A stretch of 64,000 nucleotides of DNA from Streptomyces sp. TLI_146 (GTDB lineage: Bacteria > Actinomycetota > Actinomycetes > Streptomycetales > Streptomycetaceae). The stretch covers positions 7,192,001 to 7,256,000 of the forward strand of contig NZ_PJMX01000001.1 in the NCBI RefSeq assembly GCF_002846415.1. The letters run 5' to 3'. The notes below the pieces were generated by a model. It was not told the origin of the DNA. It saw nothing but the letters and a program-made list of their open reading frames with translations, and made no database searches. Position numbers and translations under genes: made by a program. Shown one piece after another: positions 50,911 through 59,871 of this stretch; position 1 is the stretch's first letter, and the number at the start of each line of letters is the position of its first letter.

Positions 50911-51101
50911 CTCGCGGGCGCCCGCCGGACGTATCCGAGGCGTCCGGCGGGTGCCCGCGGCCGACCCCCCCGCCCGGGGTACAGCGTCACCACGTGGCCC
51001 GGGTCACTCAACTCGCGGCCGGGCGGGGGCTGTTGGCCCGGGTGTTCGGATGTCTACCCTGTTACAGGCCTTGAGGGATGGAACGCCTGAGGGGGAGACG
51101 C

Positions 51102-52781
51102 ATGAGTACCGATATCAGGAGCGGCACCGAGGACACAGCGCGACCGAAAGAGCCGGCGAAGGGTGAGAAGCTGGCCGACTGGGCGGACGGGCGCCTCGGC
51201 ATCTACTCCATCGCCCGGACCCAGATGCGCAAGATCTTCCCGGACCACTGGTCCTTCATGTTCGGCGAGATCTGCCTCTATAGTTTTCTCGTCCTCATTC
51301 TCACCGGCATCTATCTGACGCTCTTCTTCGAGCCGAGCGGTGTGGAGGTCGTCTACCACGGCTCGTACACCCCGCTGAGCGGCGTCCGGATGACCAGGGC
51401 CTATGAGTCCACCATCGACCTCAGCTTCGACGTACGCGGCGGGCTGCTGATCCGTCAGGTCCACCACTGGTCCGCGCTGGTCTTCTGCGCGGGTCTCCTT
51501 GTGCACATGATGCGCGTGTTCTTCACCGGGGCCTACCGCAAGCCCCGCGAGCTGAACTGGCTGTTCGGCTGGACCATCCTGTTCACGGCCCTCATCACCG
51601 GCCTCACCGGCTACTCCCTCCCGGACGACCTGCTCTCCGGCACCGGCATCCGGTTCGCCGACGGCGCCATCCTGTCGATCCCGATCGTCGGCACGTACAT
51701 CTCCTTCTTCCTCTTCGGCGGAGAGTTCCCCGGGCACGACATCATTCCCCGGCTCTACTCGGCGCACGTGCTGCTGCTGCCGGGGCTCATCCTGGGGCTG
51801 GTCGTCACCCATCTGATCCTGGTCTTCTACCACAAACACACCCAATTCGCCGGTCCCGGGCGGACCGAGAAGAACGTGGTGGGTGCTCCTCTGATGCCCG
51901 TCTACACCGCCAAGGCGGGCGGGTTCTTCTTCCTGGTCTTCGGGCTGCTGACGATCATGGGTGCGGTGGCGACCATCAACCCCGTCTGGGCGATGGGGCC
52001 CTACCGGCCGGACCTCGTCTCGACCGGCGCCCAACCCGACTGGTATCTGGGCTTCTCGGAGGGCCTGATCCGGGTGATGCCCGGCTGGGAGATCAACGCC
52101 TGGGGCCATACGCTCGCCCTCGGCGTCCTCATCCCCTTCATGCTGTTCCCGGTGCTGCTCGCCGCGATCGGTGCCTATCCGTTCATCGAGGCGTGGGTCA
52201 CCGGGGACAAACGCGAGCACCACATCGCGGACCGGCCGCGCAACCACCCCGTCCGCACCGGCCTCGGCACGGCCTGGCTGGCCATGTACTTCGTGTGTCT
52301 GATCGGCGGCGGCAACGACCTGTGGGCCACCCACTTCCACCTCTCGATCAACTCGATCACCTGGTTCGTCCGGATCAGCTTCTTCGCCGGACCGGTGCTC
52401 ACCTTCATCGTCACCAAGCGCATCTGCCACGGACTCCAGCTCCGCGACCGCGACAAGGCGCTGCACGGCCGGGAGAGCGGCATGATCAAGCGGCTGCCGC
52501 ACGGTGAGTACGTGGAGGTGCACGAGCCGCTCGACCAGGGCCAGCTCTACAAGCTCACAGCGCACGAGCAGCCCGCGCCCTTCGAACTGGGCCCGGAGGT
52601 CGACGAGAACGGCGTACGGCGCAAGGTCCCCCGCTCCCAGCGGCTGCGCGCCAAGCTCGCCAAGGCCCTGTACGGGCCGGGCTCGCACGTCCCCAAGGCG
52701 ACCGTCGAGGAGTACAAGCAGATCCAGGCCTCGGGCCACGGCCACGAGCAGGTGGAGGAGCAGGAGCGCCAGCCGCGTTAG
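51102..52781 (+). CDS. Cytochrome bc1 b subunit (QcrB-like), stand-alone
   Basis: The 559-residue protein has the QcrB fold: MRKIFPDHWSFMFGE, LTGIYLTLFFEPS, heme ligands near QVHHWSALVF (His121/122), LVHMMRVFFTGAYRKPRE (His135), YSAHVLLLPGL (His222) and THLILVFYHKHTQF (His237), then GGEFPGHDIIPR. It has a long basic N-tail and a cytosolic C-tail. ATG at 51102 has GAGGGGGAG. QcrA (Rieske) and QcrC are absent from this neighbourhood, so this is a second, orphan b subunit or a moonlighting paralogue. Confidence 0.93.
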   Translation: MSTDIRSGTEDTARPKEPAKGEKLADWADGRLGIYSIARTQMRKIFPDHWSFMFGEICLYSFLVLILTGIYLTLFFEPSGVEVVYHGSYTPLSGVRMTRAYESTIDLSFDVRGGLLIRQVHHWSALVFCAGLLVHMMRVFFTGAYRKPRELNWLFGWTILFTALITGLTGYSLPDDLLSGTGIRFADGAILSIPIVGTYISFFLFGGEFPGHDIIPRLYSAHVLLLPGLILGLVVTHLILVFYHKHTQFAGPGRTEKNVVGAPLMPVYTAKAGGFFFLVFGLLTIMGAVATINPVWAMGPYRPDLVSTGAQPDWYLGFSEGLIRVMPGWEINAWGHTLALGVLIPFMLFPVLLAAIGAYPFIEAWVTGDKREHHIADRPRNHPVRTGLGTAWLAMYFVCLIGGGNDLWATHFHLSINSITWFVRISFFAGPVLTFIVTKRICHGLQLRDRDKALHGRESGMIKRLPHGEYVEVHEPLDQGQLYKLTAHEQPAPFELGPEVDENGVRRKVPRSQRLRAKLAKALYGPGSHVPKATVEEYKQIQASGHGHEQVEEQERQPR

Positions 52782-52808
52782 CGGCAACAGGCATCAGTAC
52801 GGAACACG

Positions 52809-52835
52809 GGCCCCGCCGGTCGTCGCGGCGGGGTC
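52809..52835 (+). terminator. Terminator after the cytochrome b gene
   Basis: GGCCCCGCC and GGCGGGGTC (one G-T pair) form a 9-bp stem, then CCTGTTCG. Confidence 0.6.
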
Positions 52836-52956
52836 CTGTTCGTCTTGCGTACCGCCGCTCGACATGGATACGCCACTGGGTCTTCCGTATTGCTCGCTGT
52901 TCTTGGAACACTCCAGTCGCTTCTGTCCCCACACCCTTGCAGAGGTCACCTCACTC

Positions 52957-55014
52957 ATGGCTGAACTCAATCGGCGCCGGTTCATGCAGCTCGCCGGCGG
53001 CACCGCGGCCCTCACCATGCTGTCCGACAGCATCGCCCGCGCCGCCGCCATCCCGGCGCAGGGCAGCACCGGCAGCATCCAGGACGTCGAGCACATCGTC
53101 GTCCTGATGCAGGAGAACCGTTCCTTCGACCACTACTTCGGCTCGCTCAGCGGCGTCCGCGGCTTCGGTGACCCGCGCCCGGTCACGCTTCCCAGCGGCA
53201 AGTCGGTCTGGCACCAGGAGGGCGGCGGCAAGGAAGTGCTGCCGTTCCGGCCCAAGGCGGACAACCTCGGTCTCCAGTTCATCCAGGACCTCAACCACGA
53301 CTGGGCCGGCGGCCACAAGGCGTTCAACAACGGCAAGTACGACCAGTGGGTGCCCGCCAAGACGTCGACCACGATGGCGTACCTCACCCGTGAGGACATT
53401 CCGTTCCACTACGCGCTCGCCGACGCCTTCACCATCTGCGACGCGTACCACTGCTCGTTCATCGGCTCCACCGACCCGAACCGCTACTACATGTGGACCG
53501 GGTACACCGGCAACGACGGCACCGGCGGCGGGCCCGTCCTCGGCAACGACGAGAAGGGGTACGGCTGGACGACGTACCCCGAGCGCCTGGAGAAGGCCGG
53601 GGTGTCCTGGAAGATCTACCAGGACATCGGCGACGGTCTGGACGCGGCCGGCGGCTGGGGCTGGATCAACGACGCCTACCGCGGCAACTACGGCGACAAC
53701 TCGCTGCTGTACTTCAACAACTACCGCAACGCCAAGCCCGGCGACGCGCTGTACGAGAAGGCGCGCACCGGCACCAACGCCAAGGCGGGCCAGGGCTTCT
53801 TCGACATCCTCAAGGCCGACGTGAAGGCCGGGAAGCTGCCGCAGGTCTCCTGGATCGCGGCGCCCGAGGCGTTCACCGAGCACCCCAACTGGCCCGCCAA
53901 CTACGGCGCCTGGTACATCGCCCAGGTGCTCGACGCGCTGACCTCCAACCCCGATGTGTGGGCGAAGACCGCGCTGTTCATCACGTACGACGAGAACGAC
54001 GGCTTCTTCGACCACATCGTGCCGCCGTTCCCGCCCTCCTCGGCCGCCCAGGGCCTGTCCACGGTCTCGACCTCGGCCGACTACTACGCCGGCGACATCA
54101 GCCACGGCGCCGGCGCCTACGGGCTCGGCCAGCGCGTCCCGATGCTCGTCGTCTCGCCCTGGTCCACCGGCGGCTACAGCTGCTCCGAGACCTTCGACCA
54201 CACCTCGATCATCCGCTTCATGGAGCGCCGGTTCGGGGTCCAGGAGCCCAACATCTCGCCCTGGCGGCGGGCCATCTGCGGCGACCTGACCTCGGCGTTC
54301 GACTTCGGCAAGTCGAACACCACGCCCGCCTCGCTGCCCTCGACGGCCGGCTATGTGCCGCCGGACCACAACCGGCACCCGGACTTCGTGCCGGTGCCGC
54401 CCGCGACCGGCAGCGTGCCCAGGCAGGAGCGGGGCTCGCGCCCGACGCGGCCGCTGCGGTACGCGCCCTACGTGGACGGCTCGGCGAACGTGTCCACCGG
54501 CAAGTTCACGCTGACCTTCGGCGCGGGCGCCTCGGCCGGGGCCCAGTTCTTCGTGACCTCGCCGAACCGCACCGACGGGCCGTGGACGTACACCACCGAG
54601 GCGGGCAAGACGCTCTCCGACGCGTGGAACACCGCGTACTCCAAGGGCACCACCGACCTCACGGTCTTCGGTCCCAACGGGTTCCTGCGCACCTTCCGCA
54701 ACCCCGGCAAGACCGCGGGCCCCGAGGTGACCGCCCGGCACAACGCGGCCACCGGCAACCTCGACCTGACCCTGACCAACGCGGGCACCTCCAGCGCGCG
54801 CCTCACGGTCACCGACGGGTACAGCGGCGCCTCCCAGGCGCTCACCGTCCAGCCGGGCGCCACCGTCAAGTACACGGTCGACCTCACCGCGAGCAAGCGC
54901 TGGTACGACGTGTCGGTGGTCTCCAGCACCACCGCCACGTTCCTGCGCCGGTTCGCCGGACACGTGGAGACCGGCGCGGTCGGCGTCAGCGACCCGGCGA
55001 TCCTCACCGCCTGA
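52957..55014 (+). CDS. Tat-exported phospholipase C (phosphocholine-specific type)
   Basis: The 685-residue protein begins MAELNRRRFMQLAGGTAALT, a Tat signal with RRRF. The alkaline-phosphatase-superfamily core has HIVVLMQENRSFDHYFG, a DAYHCSFIGSTDPNRYYMW loop and TYDENDGFFDHIVPP, all as in PLC-A-type enzymes. Two C-terminal beta domains (about 475-685) are typical. It cleaves phosphatidylcholine or related lipids outside the cell. The ATG is 11 nt from GAGG. Confidence 0.93.
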   Translation: MAELNRRRFMQLAGGTAALTMLSDSIARAAAIPAQGSTGSIQDVEHIVVLMQENRSFDHYFGSLSGVRGFGDPRPVTLPSGKSVWHQEGGGKEVLPFRPKADNLGLQFIQDLNHDWAGGHKAFNNGKYDQWVPAKTSTTMAYLTREDIPFHYALADAFTICDAYHCSFIGSTDPNRYYMWTGYTGNDGTGGGPVLGNDEKGYGWTTYPERLEKAGVSWKIYQDIGDGLDAAGGWGWINDAYRGNYGDNSLLYFNNYRNAKPGDALYEKARTGTNAKAGQGFFDILKADVKAGKLPQVSWIAAPEAFTEHPNWPANYGAWYIAQVLDALTSNPDVWAKTALFITYDENDGFFDHIVPPFPPSSAAQGLSTVSTSADYYAGDISHGAGAYGLGQRVPMLVVSPWSTGGYSCSETFDHTSIIRFMERRFGVQEPNISPWRRAICGDLTSAFDFGKSNTTPASLPSTAGYVPPDHNRHPDFVPVPPATGSVPRQERGSRPTRPLRYAPYVDGSANVSTGKFTLTFGAGASAGAQFFVTSPNRTDGPWTYTTEAGKTLSDAWNTAYSKGTTDLTVFGPNGFLRTFRNPGKTAGPEVTARHNAATGNLDLTLTNAGTSSARLTVTDGYSGASQALTVQPGATVKYTVDLTASKRWYDVSVVSSTTATFLRRFAGHVETGAVGVSDPAILTA

Positions 55015-55031
55015 CCGTCCCGTGGCAGTGG

Positions 55032-55059
55032 CCGGGCCGTCCCCCTGGGGGCGGCCCGG
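55032..55059 (+). terminator. Terminator after the phospholipase gene
   Basis: CCGGGCCGTCCCC (55032-55044) pairs with 55047-55059 with one mismatch. Confidence 0.65.
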
Positions 55060-55078
55060 TCCGCGTGTAGGGGTCCGG

Positions 55079-55450
55079 TCAGCGCGCCAGGAGCTCGCGC
55101 ACGGCCTCCACCACCTCCGCCGGGGGGCCTCCTCCGCCATGAAGTGGCCGCAGGAGACGGTCCGGTGGACCAGGTCGGGGGCCCAGGTGCGCCACAGCTC
55201 GGCCGTCCCGGCGTCGGGGGCGGCGCCCCAGTCCTGCTGGAGCACGGTCACCGGCATGCGCAGCCGGTTGCCGGAGCGGCGGTCGGCCGTGTCGTGCTCG
55301 ATGTCGATGTGAGCCGAGGCGCGGTAGTCGGCGACGATCGAGGGGACGGCCGCGCAGCAGGCCCGCGGATACGCGGCGCGCACCTCGGCGGGGATGGCGG
55401 CCAGGTCGCGGGTCCACCGATCCTGGAGTCCGGGGGAGCGATGCGGTGGG
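55079..55450 (-). pseudogene. Alpha/beta hydrolase, truncated and frameshifted
   Basis: The minus strand encodes DLAAIPAEVRAAYPRACCAA, the acid-region VTVLQQDWGAAPDAG and the catalytic His segment SCGHFMAEEAP in one frame. It then needs one extra C in the C run at about 55125-55130 to continue as AEVVEAVRELLAR and the stop at 55079. The N-terminal half with the nucleophile elbow is missing. It is a relic of a dehalogenase-like hydrolase, or a gene with a base-calling error and a true truncation. Confidence 0.7.
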
Positions 55451-55583
55451 TGCGTTCCCTGGGGCCTGACCTGTGCCGAGCGAGCGGCCGGATCGGGCCA
55501 AATCGTATGACTCCGGCAGGTGGAGGGTATTGCTGCGCGTCATACTGGTCGGCCACGGATCGCGGCGGACAAGGGGAAGCACG

Positions 55584-57008
55584 GTGTTGGAGAGGGTGAA
55601 CGGGACGGGCACGTCCCGGAACGGGGGGCGGCACGCCGTCGTCATCGGGGCGAGTCTGGCGGGGCTGCTCGCGGCCCAGGTGCTCGCGGACCACGCCGAC
55701 CGGGTCACGGTGATCGAGCGCGACCGCCTGCCCGACGGGCCCGAGCCGCGCGGCGGTGTGCCGCAGAGCCGCCACACCCACGTCCTGCTGACGGCCGGTC
55801 AGCGGGCCTTCGACGAGCTGCTGCCGGGCATCACGGACGAGCTGCGCGAGCACGGCGCGCCCCGGATCGGCATGCCGAGCGACATCGCGCAGTGGCAGGC
55901 CGGGAGCTGGTACCGGCGCACCGAGGCCACGGCCCATATCTTCTCCCCCTCGCGGCCCCTCCTGGAGTGGCTGGTGCGCCGCCGGGTTCTGGCCAACCCG
56001 CGCATCGAGACCGTGCAGGGCACCGAAGTGGTGGGGCTGCTCGGCGACGCCCGGCGGGTGCGCGGGGTGCTGCTGCGCGAGCGCGGCGCGGCGGCCGCCG
56101 CGGTGGGCCGCGAGCCGCAGCTGCTCGTTGCCGACCTCGTGGTGGACGCCTCCGGCCGTGGCACCCGTGCCCCCGACTGGCTCACCGCGCTGGGCGCGGA
56201 GCGGCCCGAGGAGGAGACCCTCGACACGGGGCTCGCCTATGCGACGCGGGTGTACCGGGGCCCGGCGCGGGGGTCCGACTACGACGACATGAACGGCCAC
56301 TTCATCGTCCCCAACGCCGGCCAGACGTACGGGGCGGTGGTCATGCCCGCCGAGGGCGACCGGTGGATGGTCACGCTCTCCGGGCTGCGCGGCGCCGAAC
56401 CGCCCACGGACGACGCGGGGTTCACCGAGTTCGCCGACCGGCTGCCGCACCCGATCGTGCGCCGCTGGCTCGACGGGGCGAAGCCCGAGTCCGCCGCGCT
56501 GTCCTACCGCACCACCGCGAACGTCCGCCGCCGCTACGACCGCCCGGGCCTGCGCCCCGCCGGGTTCCTGGCCACCGGCGACGCCCAGTGCGTGTTCAAC
56601 CCGATCTACGGACAGGGCATGACGGTCGCGGCCCTGTGCGCCGTCGCCCTGCGCGACGTGCTCGGCGACACCCGTCGTACGCCGACGACCCGCCGCGTAC
56701 AGAAGGCGCTGTTCGCGGCGGCGCGCCAGGCGTGGGACATCTCGGCCGGGTCGGACAAGGGCATGCCGGGCGCCGAGGGCAGCGCGGCGGGCGGCACGGT
56801 GGCCGACCGGATCTCCGGCTGGTACCTGGAGCGCGTCCAGCTGCGGGCCACCGGGGACCCGGTGGTGGGCGCGGCCTTCCGCGAAGTCCTGTTCCTGACG
56901 GCCCCGGTGACGTCGCTGTTCGCGCCGCGCATCGCGAAGGCGGTGCTGTTCGGCCCGGTGCGCCCCGCGCCGCAGGAGCCGCCGCTGCGGCGGGAGGCGA
57001 TGCAGTAG
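55584..57008 (+). CDS. FAD-dependent monooxygenase/oxidoreductase
   Basis: The 474-residue protein has the dinucleotide motif HAVVIGASLAGLLAAQVL near the start, a DG motif (VVDASGRGTRAPDW) and GFLATGDAQCVFNPIYGQGMT for FAD. The fold resembles geranylgeranyl-reductase or aromatic hydroxylase flavoproteins. The GTG at 55584 has GGGGAAG upstream; other starts lack it. Its substrate is not visible from context. Confidence 0.85.
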   Translation: MLERVNGTGTSRNGGRHAVVIGASLAGLLAAQVLADHADRVTVIERDRLPDGPEPRGGVPQSRHTHVLLTAGQRAFDELLPGITDELREHGAPRIGMPSDIAQWQAGSWYRRTEATAHIFSPSRPLLEWLVRRRVLANPRIETVQGTEVVGLLGDARRVRGVLLRERGAAAAAVGREPQLLVADLVVDASGRGTRAPDWLTALGAERPEEETLDTGLAYATRVYRGPARGSDYDDMNGHFIVPNAGQTYGAVVMPAEGDRWMVTLSGLRGAEPPTDDAGFTEFADRLPHPIVRRWLDGAKPESAALSYRTTANVRRRYDRPGLRPAGFLATGDAQCVFNPIYGQGMTVAALCAVALRDVLGDTRRTPTTRRVQKALFAAARQAWDISAGSDKGMPGAEGSAAGGTVADRISGWYLERVQLRATGDPVVGAAFREVLFLTAPVTSLFAPRIAKAVLFGPVRPAPQEPPLRREAMQ

Positions 57009-57024
57009 CTGCCCCGCGCCCCGG

Positions 57025-57486
57025 TCAGCTGGCCGCCGCCTCCTGCGAGGCGGCGCCCAGGCCCTCCGCCGCGTCCGCGACCCGGCGCAGCAGGTCGAGG
57101 AAGACGGTCTGCTCGGCGGGGGCCAGCGGGGCGAGGAAGACCTCGTTCATCCGGGCCGTGCGGACGGTGAGTTCGCGGTGCACGGCGCGGCCCTCGTCGG
57201 TGACGTCGAGCCGGGAGCGGCGGCCGTCGCGCGGGTCGCGCGTCTTGCGCAGCAGCCCGCGCCGGGTCAGCCGGGTGACGACCTCCGCGATCGTCGACCG
57301 GTCAAGGCCCACCCGCTCGCCGACGGTCCGCTGGTCCAGGCCCGGGGAGGCGACCAGCGTGTTGAGGACGGCGAACTGGGGGGACGTGGTCTGCTCGGAG
57401 ACCATCGTGTTCCAGAGCAGATAGTGGACCTGCTGGAGCCGCCGGGCCAGATGTCCGGGGTGGCCGCTCAAGTCGACTGCGGACAC
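57025..57486 (-). CDS. MarR-family regulator (PcaV-like)
   Basis: The 153-residue protein has the MarR winged helix: LDQRTVGERVGLDRSTIAEVVTRLTRRGLLRKTRDPRDGRRS. GTG at 57486 with AGGAGAGG upstream; the longer frame is less likely. It is divergent from the pca genes over 190 bp with a perfect palindrome near pcaI. In other Streptomyces a MarR protein (PcaV) represses the pca operon and is released by protocatechuate. Confidence 0.88.
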   Translation of the reverse strand: MSAVDLSGHPGHLARRLQQVHYLLWNTMVSEQTTSPQFAVLNTLVASPGLDQRTVGERVGLDRSTIAEVVTRLTRRGLLRKTRDPRDGRRSRLDVTDEGRAVHRELTVRTARMNEVFLAPLAPAEQTVFLDLLRRVADAAEGLGAASQEAAAS

Positions 57487-57569
57487 GGTGTGTTCCTCTC
57501 CTGCTGCCGCTCGACAGCGAGCGCTTTCGGTCAACCGCGTACGGTCAAGTGTTCAGCCCACTGCGGGTG

Positions 57570-57627
57570 TTGACCCGTCCGACTCGTCCCGTTAGCTTCG
57601 GAAGGCGGTAGGTGCTCAGTGCACTGA
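57570..57627 (+). promoter_or_regulatory. Promoter and operator of the pca operon
   Basis: TTGACC (57570-57575) and TTAGCT (57592-57597) have a 16-bp spacer. The perfect palindrome TCAGTGCACTGA (57616-57627) lies at about the transcript start, where a MarR repressor would block it. A further CACTGAG follows at 57633-57639. Confidence 0.65.
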
Positions 57628-57676
57628 CTAAACACTGAGCCTACCGCTACGGGGAAGCGAAGGGCAGGGGGAAGCA

Positions 57677-58480
57677 ATGGCCGAAATTCGAGGGCTGCGC
57701 GAGGCGGTGGCCGACCTGATCCGCGATGGGGACACGGTCGCCATGGAGGGGTTCACCCATCTCATTCCGTTCGCGGCGGCCCATGAGGTCATCCGGCAGG
57801 GCATCACCGATCTCACGCTGGTGCGGATGACCCCGGACGTGATCTACGACCAGCTCATCGGGGCGGGGCTGGCCAGGAAGCTGGTGTTCTCCTGGGGCGG
57901 CAGCCCGGGCGTCGGCTCCCTGCACCGGTTCCGCGACGCGGTGGAGAACGGCTGGCCGCGGCCGCTGGAGCTGGACGAGCACAGCCACGCGGGCATGGCC
58001 AACCGCTATGCGGCGGGCGCCTCCCGGCTGCCGTTCGCGCTCCTCAACGGCTACCGCGGCAGCGACTTGGGACGCCGTACGACAACGGTGTCAACGCTCG
58101 ACAGCCCCCTCACCGGGCAGGAGCTGGCGGCGGTCGCCGCGGTCAACCCGGACGTCACGGTCATCCACGCCCAGCAGGCCGACCGCGAGGGCAACGTCCA
58201 GCTGTGGGGGCTCGCCGGGGTGCAGAAGGAGGCGGTCCTGGCGGCCGAGCGGGTGCTCGTCACCGTCGAGGAGCTCGTCGAGGTGCTGGAGCCGCGCCCG
58301 GGCGGCGTGGTGCTGCCGGGCTGGGTCGTCGACGCCGTCGCCTGGGTGCCGGGCGGAGCCCATCCCTCGTACGCCGCCGGGTACTCGGAGCGGGACAACG
58401 ACTACTACCGGGAGTGGGACCGCGTCTCGCGGGACCGGGACGTGTTCCAGCAGTGGCTCAGGGAGTGTGTGACCGGATGA
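57677..58480 (+). CDS. pcaI: 3-oxoadipate CoA-transferase subunit A-like
   Basis: The 267-residue protein has the subunit A start (AEIRGLREAVADLIRDGDTVA), VRMTPDVIYDQLIGAGLARKLVFSWGGSPGVGS and VIHAQQADREGNVQLWG. It would activate 3-oxoadipate with succinyl-CoA when paired with subunit B. No subunit B (pcaJ) follows: the ATGA overlap leads straight into pcaH. pcaI is assigned from context and could be another CoA-transferase A. Confidence 0.75.
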   Translation: MAEIRGLREAVADLIRDGDTVAMEGFTHLIPFAAAHEVIRQGITDLTLVRMTPDVIYDQLIGAGLARKLVFSWGGSPGVGSLHRFRDAVENGWPRPLELDEHSHAGMANRYAAGASRLPFALLNGYRGSDLGRRTTTVSTLDSPLTGQELAAVAAVNPDVTVIHAQQADREGNVQLWGLAGVQKEAVLAAERVLVTVEELVEVLEPRPGGVVLPGWVVDAVAWVPGGAHPSYAAGYSERDNDYYREWDRVSRDRDVFQQWLRECVTG

Positions 58481-59280
58481 GCGACGGGCTGGGCGGGGCC
58501 GGGCCGGGGCCACAGCGGCGGCGACAGCAGTACGGGGCATCGCCCGACGGTCTCGACCAGCACGTCATCGACACCGAGACGGCCGAGGTCCGGGCCGCTG
58601 TCCGGGAGAGCGGCGCCGGCCACCCGCCGTACGTGGGCAGCCCGTCGCGCCTCCCGCGGCGTCCGCCGCTCCCGGTGCGCGACCCGGACGCCGTCGAGCT
58701 GAGCGGGCCGGTCTTCGGCGCCGGTGATGTCGGCCCGCTCGACCACGATCTGACCGTGCACCACCGGGGCGAGCCGCTGGGGGAGCGCATCACGGTCAGC
58801 GGCCGGATCGTGGACGGCCGGGGGCGGCCGGTGGCGGGTCAGCTGACCGAGATCTGGCAGGCCAACGCGGCCGGACGGTACGCCCATCGGCTCGACCGGC
58901 ACCGCGCGCCGCTCGACCCCCACTTCACCGGCTTCGGCCGCTGCCTCACCGACGCGGACGGGCGCTACTCCTTCACCACCATCAAGCCCGGCGCGTACCC
59001 CTGGCAGCACCACGAGAACGCCTGGCGGCCCGCGCACATCCACTTCTCGCTCTTCGGGACCGCCTTCACCCAGCGGCTGATCACCCAGATGTACTTCCCG
59101 GGCGACCCGCTCCTTGAGTACGACCCGATCCTGCTCTCGGTCCCCGGCGAGGCCGCGCGGAGTCGTCTGGTCGCGGCATACGACCCCCAACTATCCGTCC
59201 CCGAATGGTCGTTGGGCTACCGCTGGGACATCGTGCTCGGCGGGCCGTCCGCCACCGCGTTCGAGGAGGGGGAGCGGTGA
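58477..59280 (+). CDS. pcaH: Protocatechuate 3,4-dioxygenase beta subunit
   Basis: The 267-residue protein has intradiol dioxygenase motifs: LSGPVFGAGDVGPLDHDLT, ITVSGRIVDGRGRPVAGQLTEIWQANAAGRY, GRYSFTTIKPGAYPWQ and WRPAHIHFSLFG (the metal Tyr and His pairs). The first 60 residues are longer than most and have no clear match. It forms the iron-bearing subunit that opens protocatechuate. It overlaps both neighbours by 4 bp. Confidence 0.9.
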   Translation: MSDGLGGAGPGPQRRRQQYGASPDGLDQHVIDTETAEVRAAVRESGAGHPPYVGSPSRLPRRPPLPVRDPDAVELSGPVFGAGDVGPLDHDLTVHHRGEPLGERITVSGRIVDGRGRPVAGQLTEIWQANAAGRYAHRLDRHRAPLDPHFTGFGRCLTDADGRYSFTTIKPGAYPWQHHENAWRPAHIHFSLFGTAFTQRLITQMYFPGDPLLEYDPILLSVPGEAARSRLVAAYDPQLSVPEWSLGYRWDIVLGGPSATAFEEGER

Positions 59281-59798
59281 GGCAGCCCACGCCCGCGCAG
59301 ACCATCGGGCCCTTCTACGGCCACGCCCTGCCCTTCGCGGGCGGCGAGGCGATGGCCCCGCCGGGCCACCCGGGCACCCTCACGCTGCACGGCCATGTCT
59401 ACGACGGGGACGGCGAGCCGGTGACCGACGCCCTGCTGGAGTTCTGGCAGCCGGGGCCCGACGGCTCCCGTACCGGCAAGCCCGGTTCGCTCGCCCGCAA
59501 CGGGGTCGACTTCACCGGCTTCGGCCGGGTCCCCACCGACGGGTCGGGCCACTGGACCCTGCGCACGCTGGCGCCGGGCGGGGTCCCGTACCTCTGCGTC
59601 GCGGTCTTCGCGCGCGGCCTGCCAAACCACTTGTTCACCCGGGTGTATCTGGCCGAGGCGCCGGACCCGCTGCTCGACTCCCTGGAGCCGGAGCTGCGCC
59701 GCACGCTGGTGGCCGCGCCCGACCCCGCCGTGCGCGGCCACCGCTTCGACATCCATCTCCAGGGGCCGCACGAGACGGTGTTCCTGGAATTCCACTGA
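59277..59798 (+). CDS. pcaG: Protocatechuate 3,4-dioxygenase alpha subunit
   Basis: The 173-residue protein begins VRQPTPAQTIGPFYGHALPF, and shares the beta-barrel of PcaH but lacks the iron ligands, as alpha subunits do (LTLHGHVYDGDGEPVTDALLEFWQ, GVDFTGFGRVPTDGSGHW). GTG at 59277 overlaps pcaH stop (GTGA). The product pair converts protocatechuate to carboxymuconate. Confidence 0.9.
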   Translation: MRQPTPAQTIGPFYGHALPFAGGEAMAPPGHPGTLTLHGHVYDGDGEPVTDALLEFWQPGPDGSRTGKPGSLARNGVDFTGFGRVPTDGSGHWTLRTLAPGGVPYLCVAVFARGLPNHLFTRVYLAEAPDPLLDSLEPELRRTLVAAPDPAVRGHRFDIHLQGPHETVFLEFH

Positions 59799-59808
59799 CC
59801 CGCCGCCG

Positions 59809-59862
59809 ACTCCGCCCGCGCCGTGGCCCGGCGCGTGCCGGAGCCGACGGCGCAGGCGGAGT
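59809..59862. terminator. Hairpin between convergent genes
   Basis: ACTCCGCCCGCGCCG (59809-59823) pairs with 59848-59862 apart from one mismatch, between pcaG and the convergent membrane gene. Confidence 0.65.
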
Positions 59863-59871
59863 GACGGGCCG

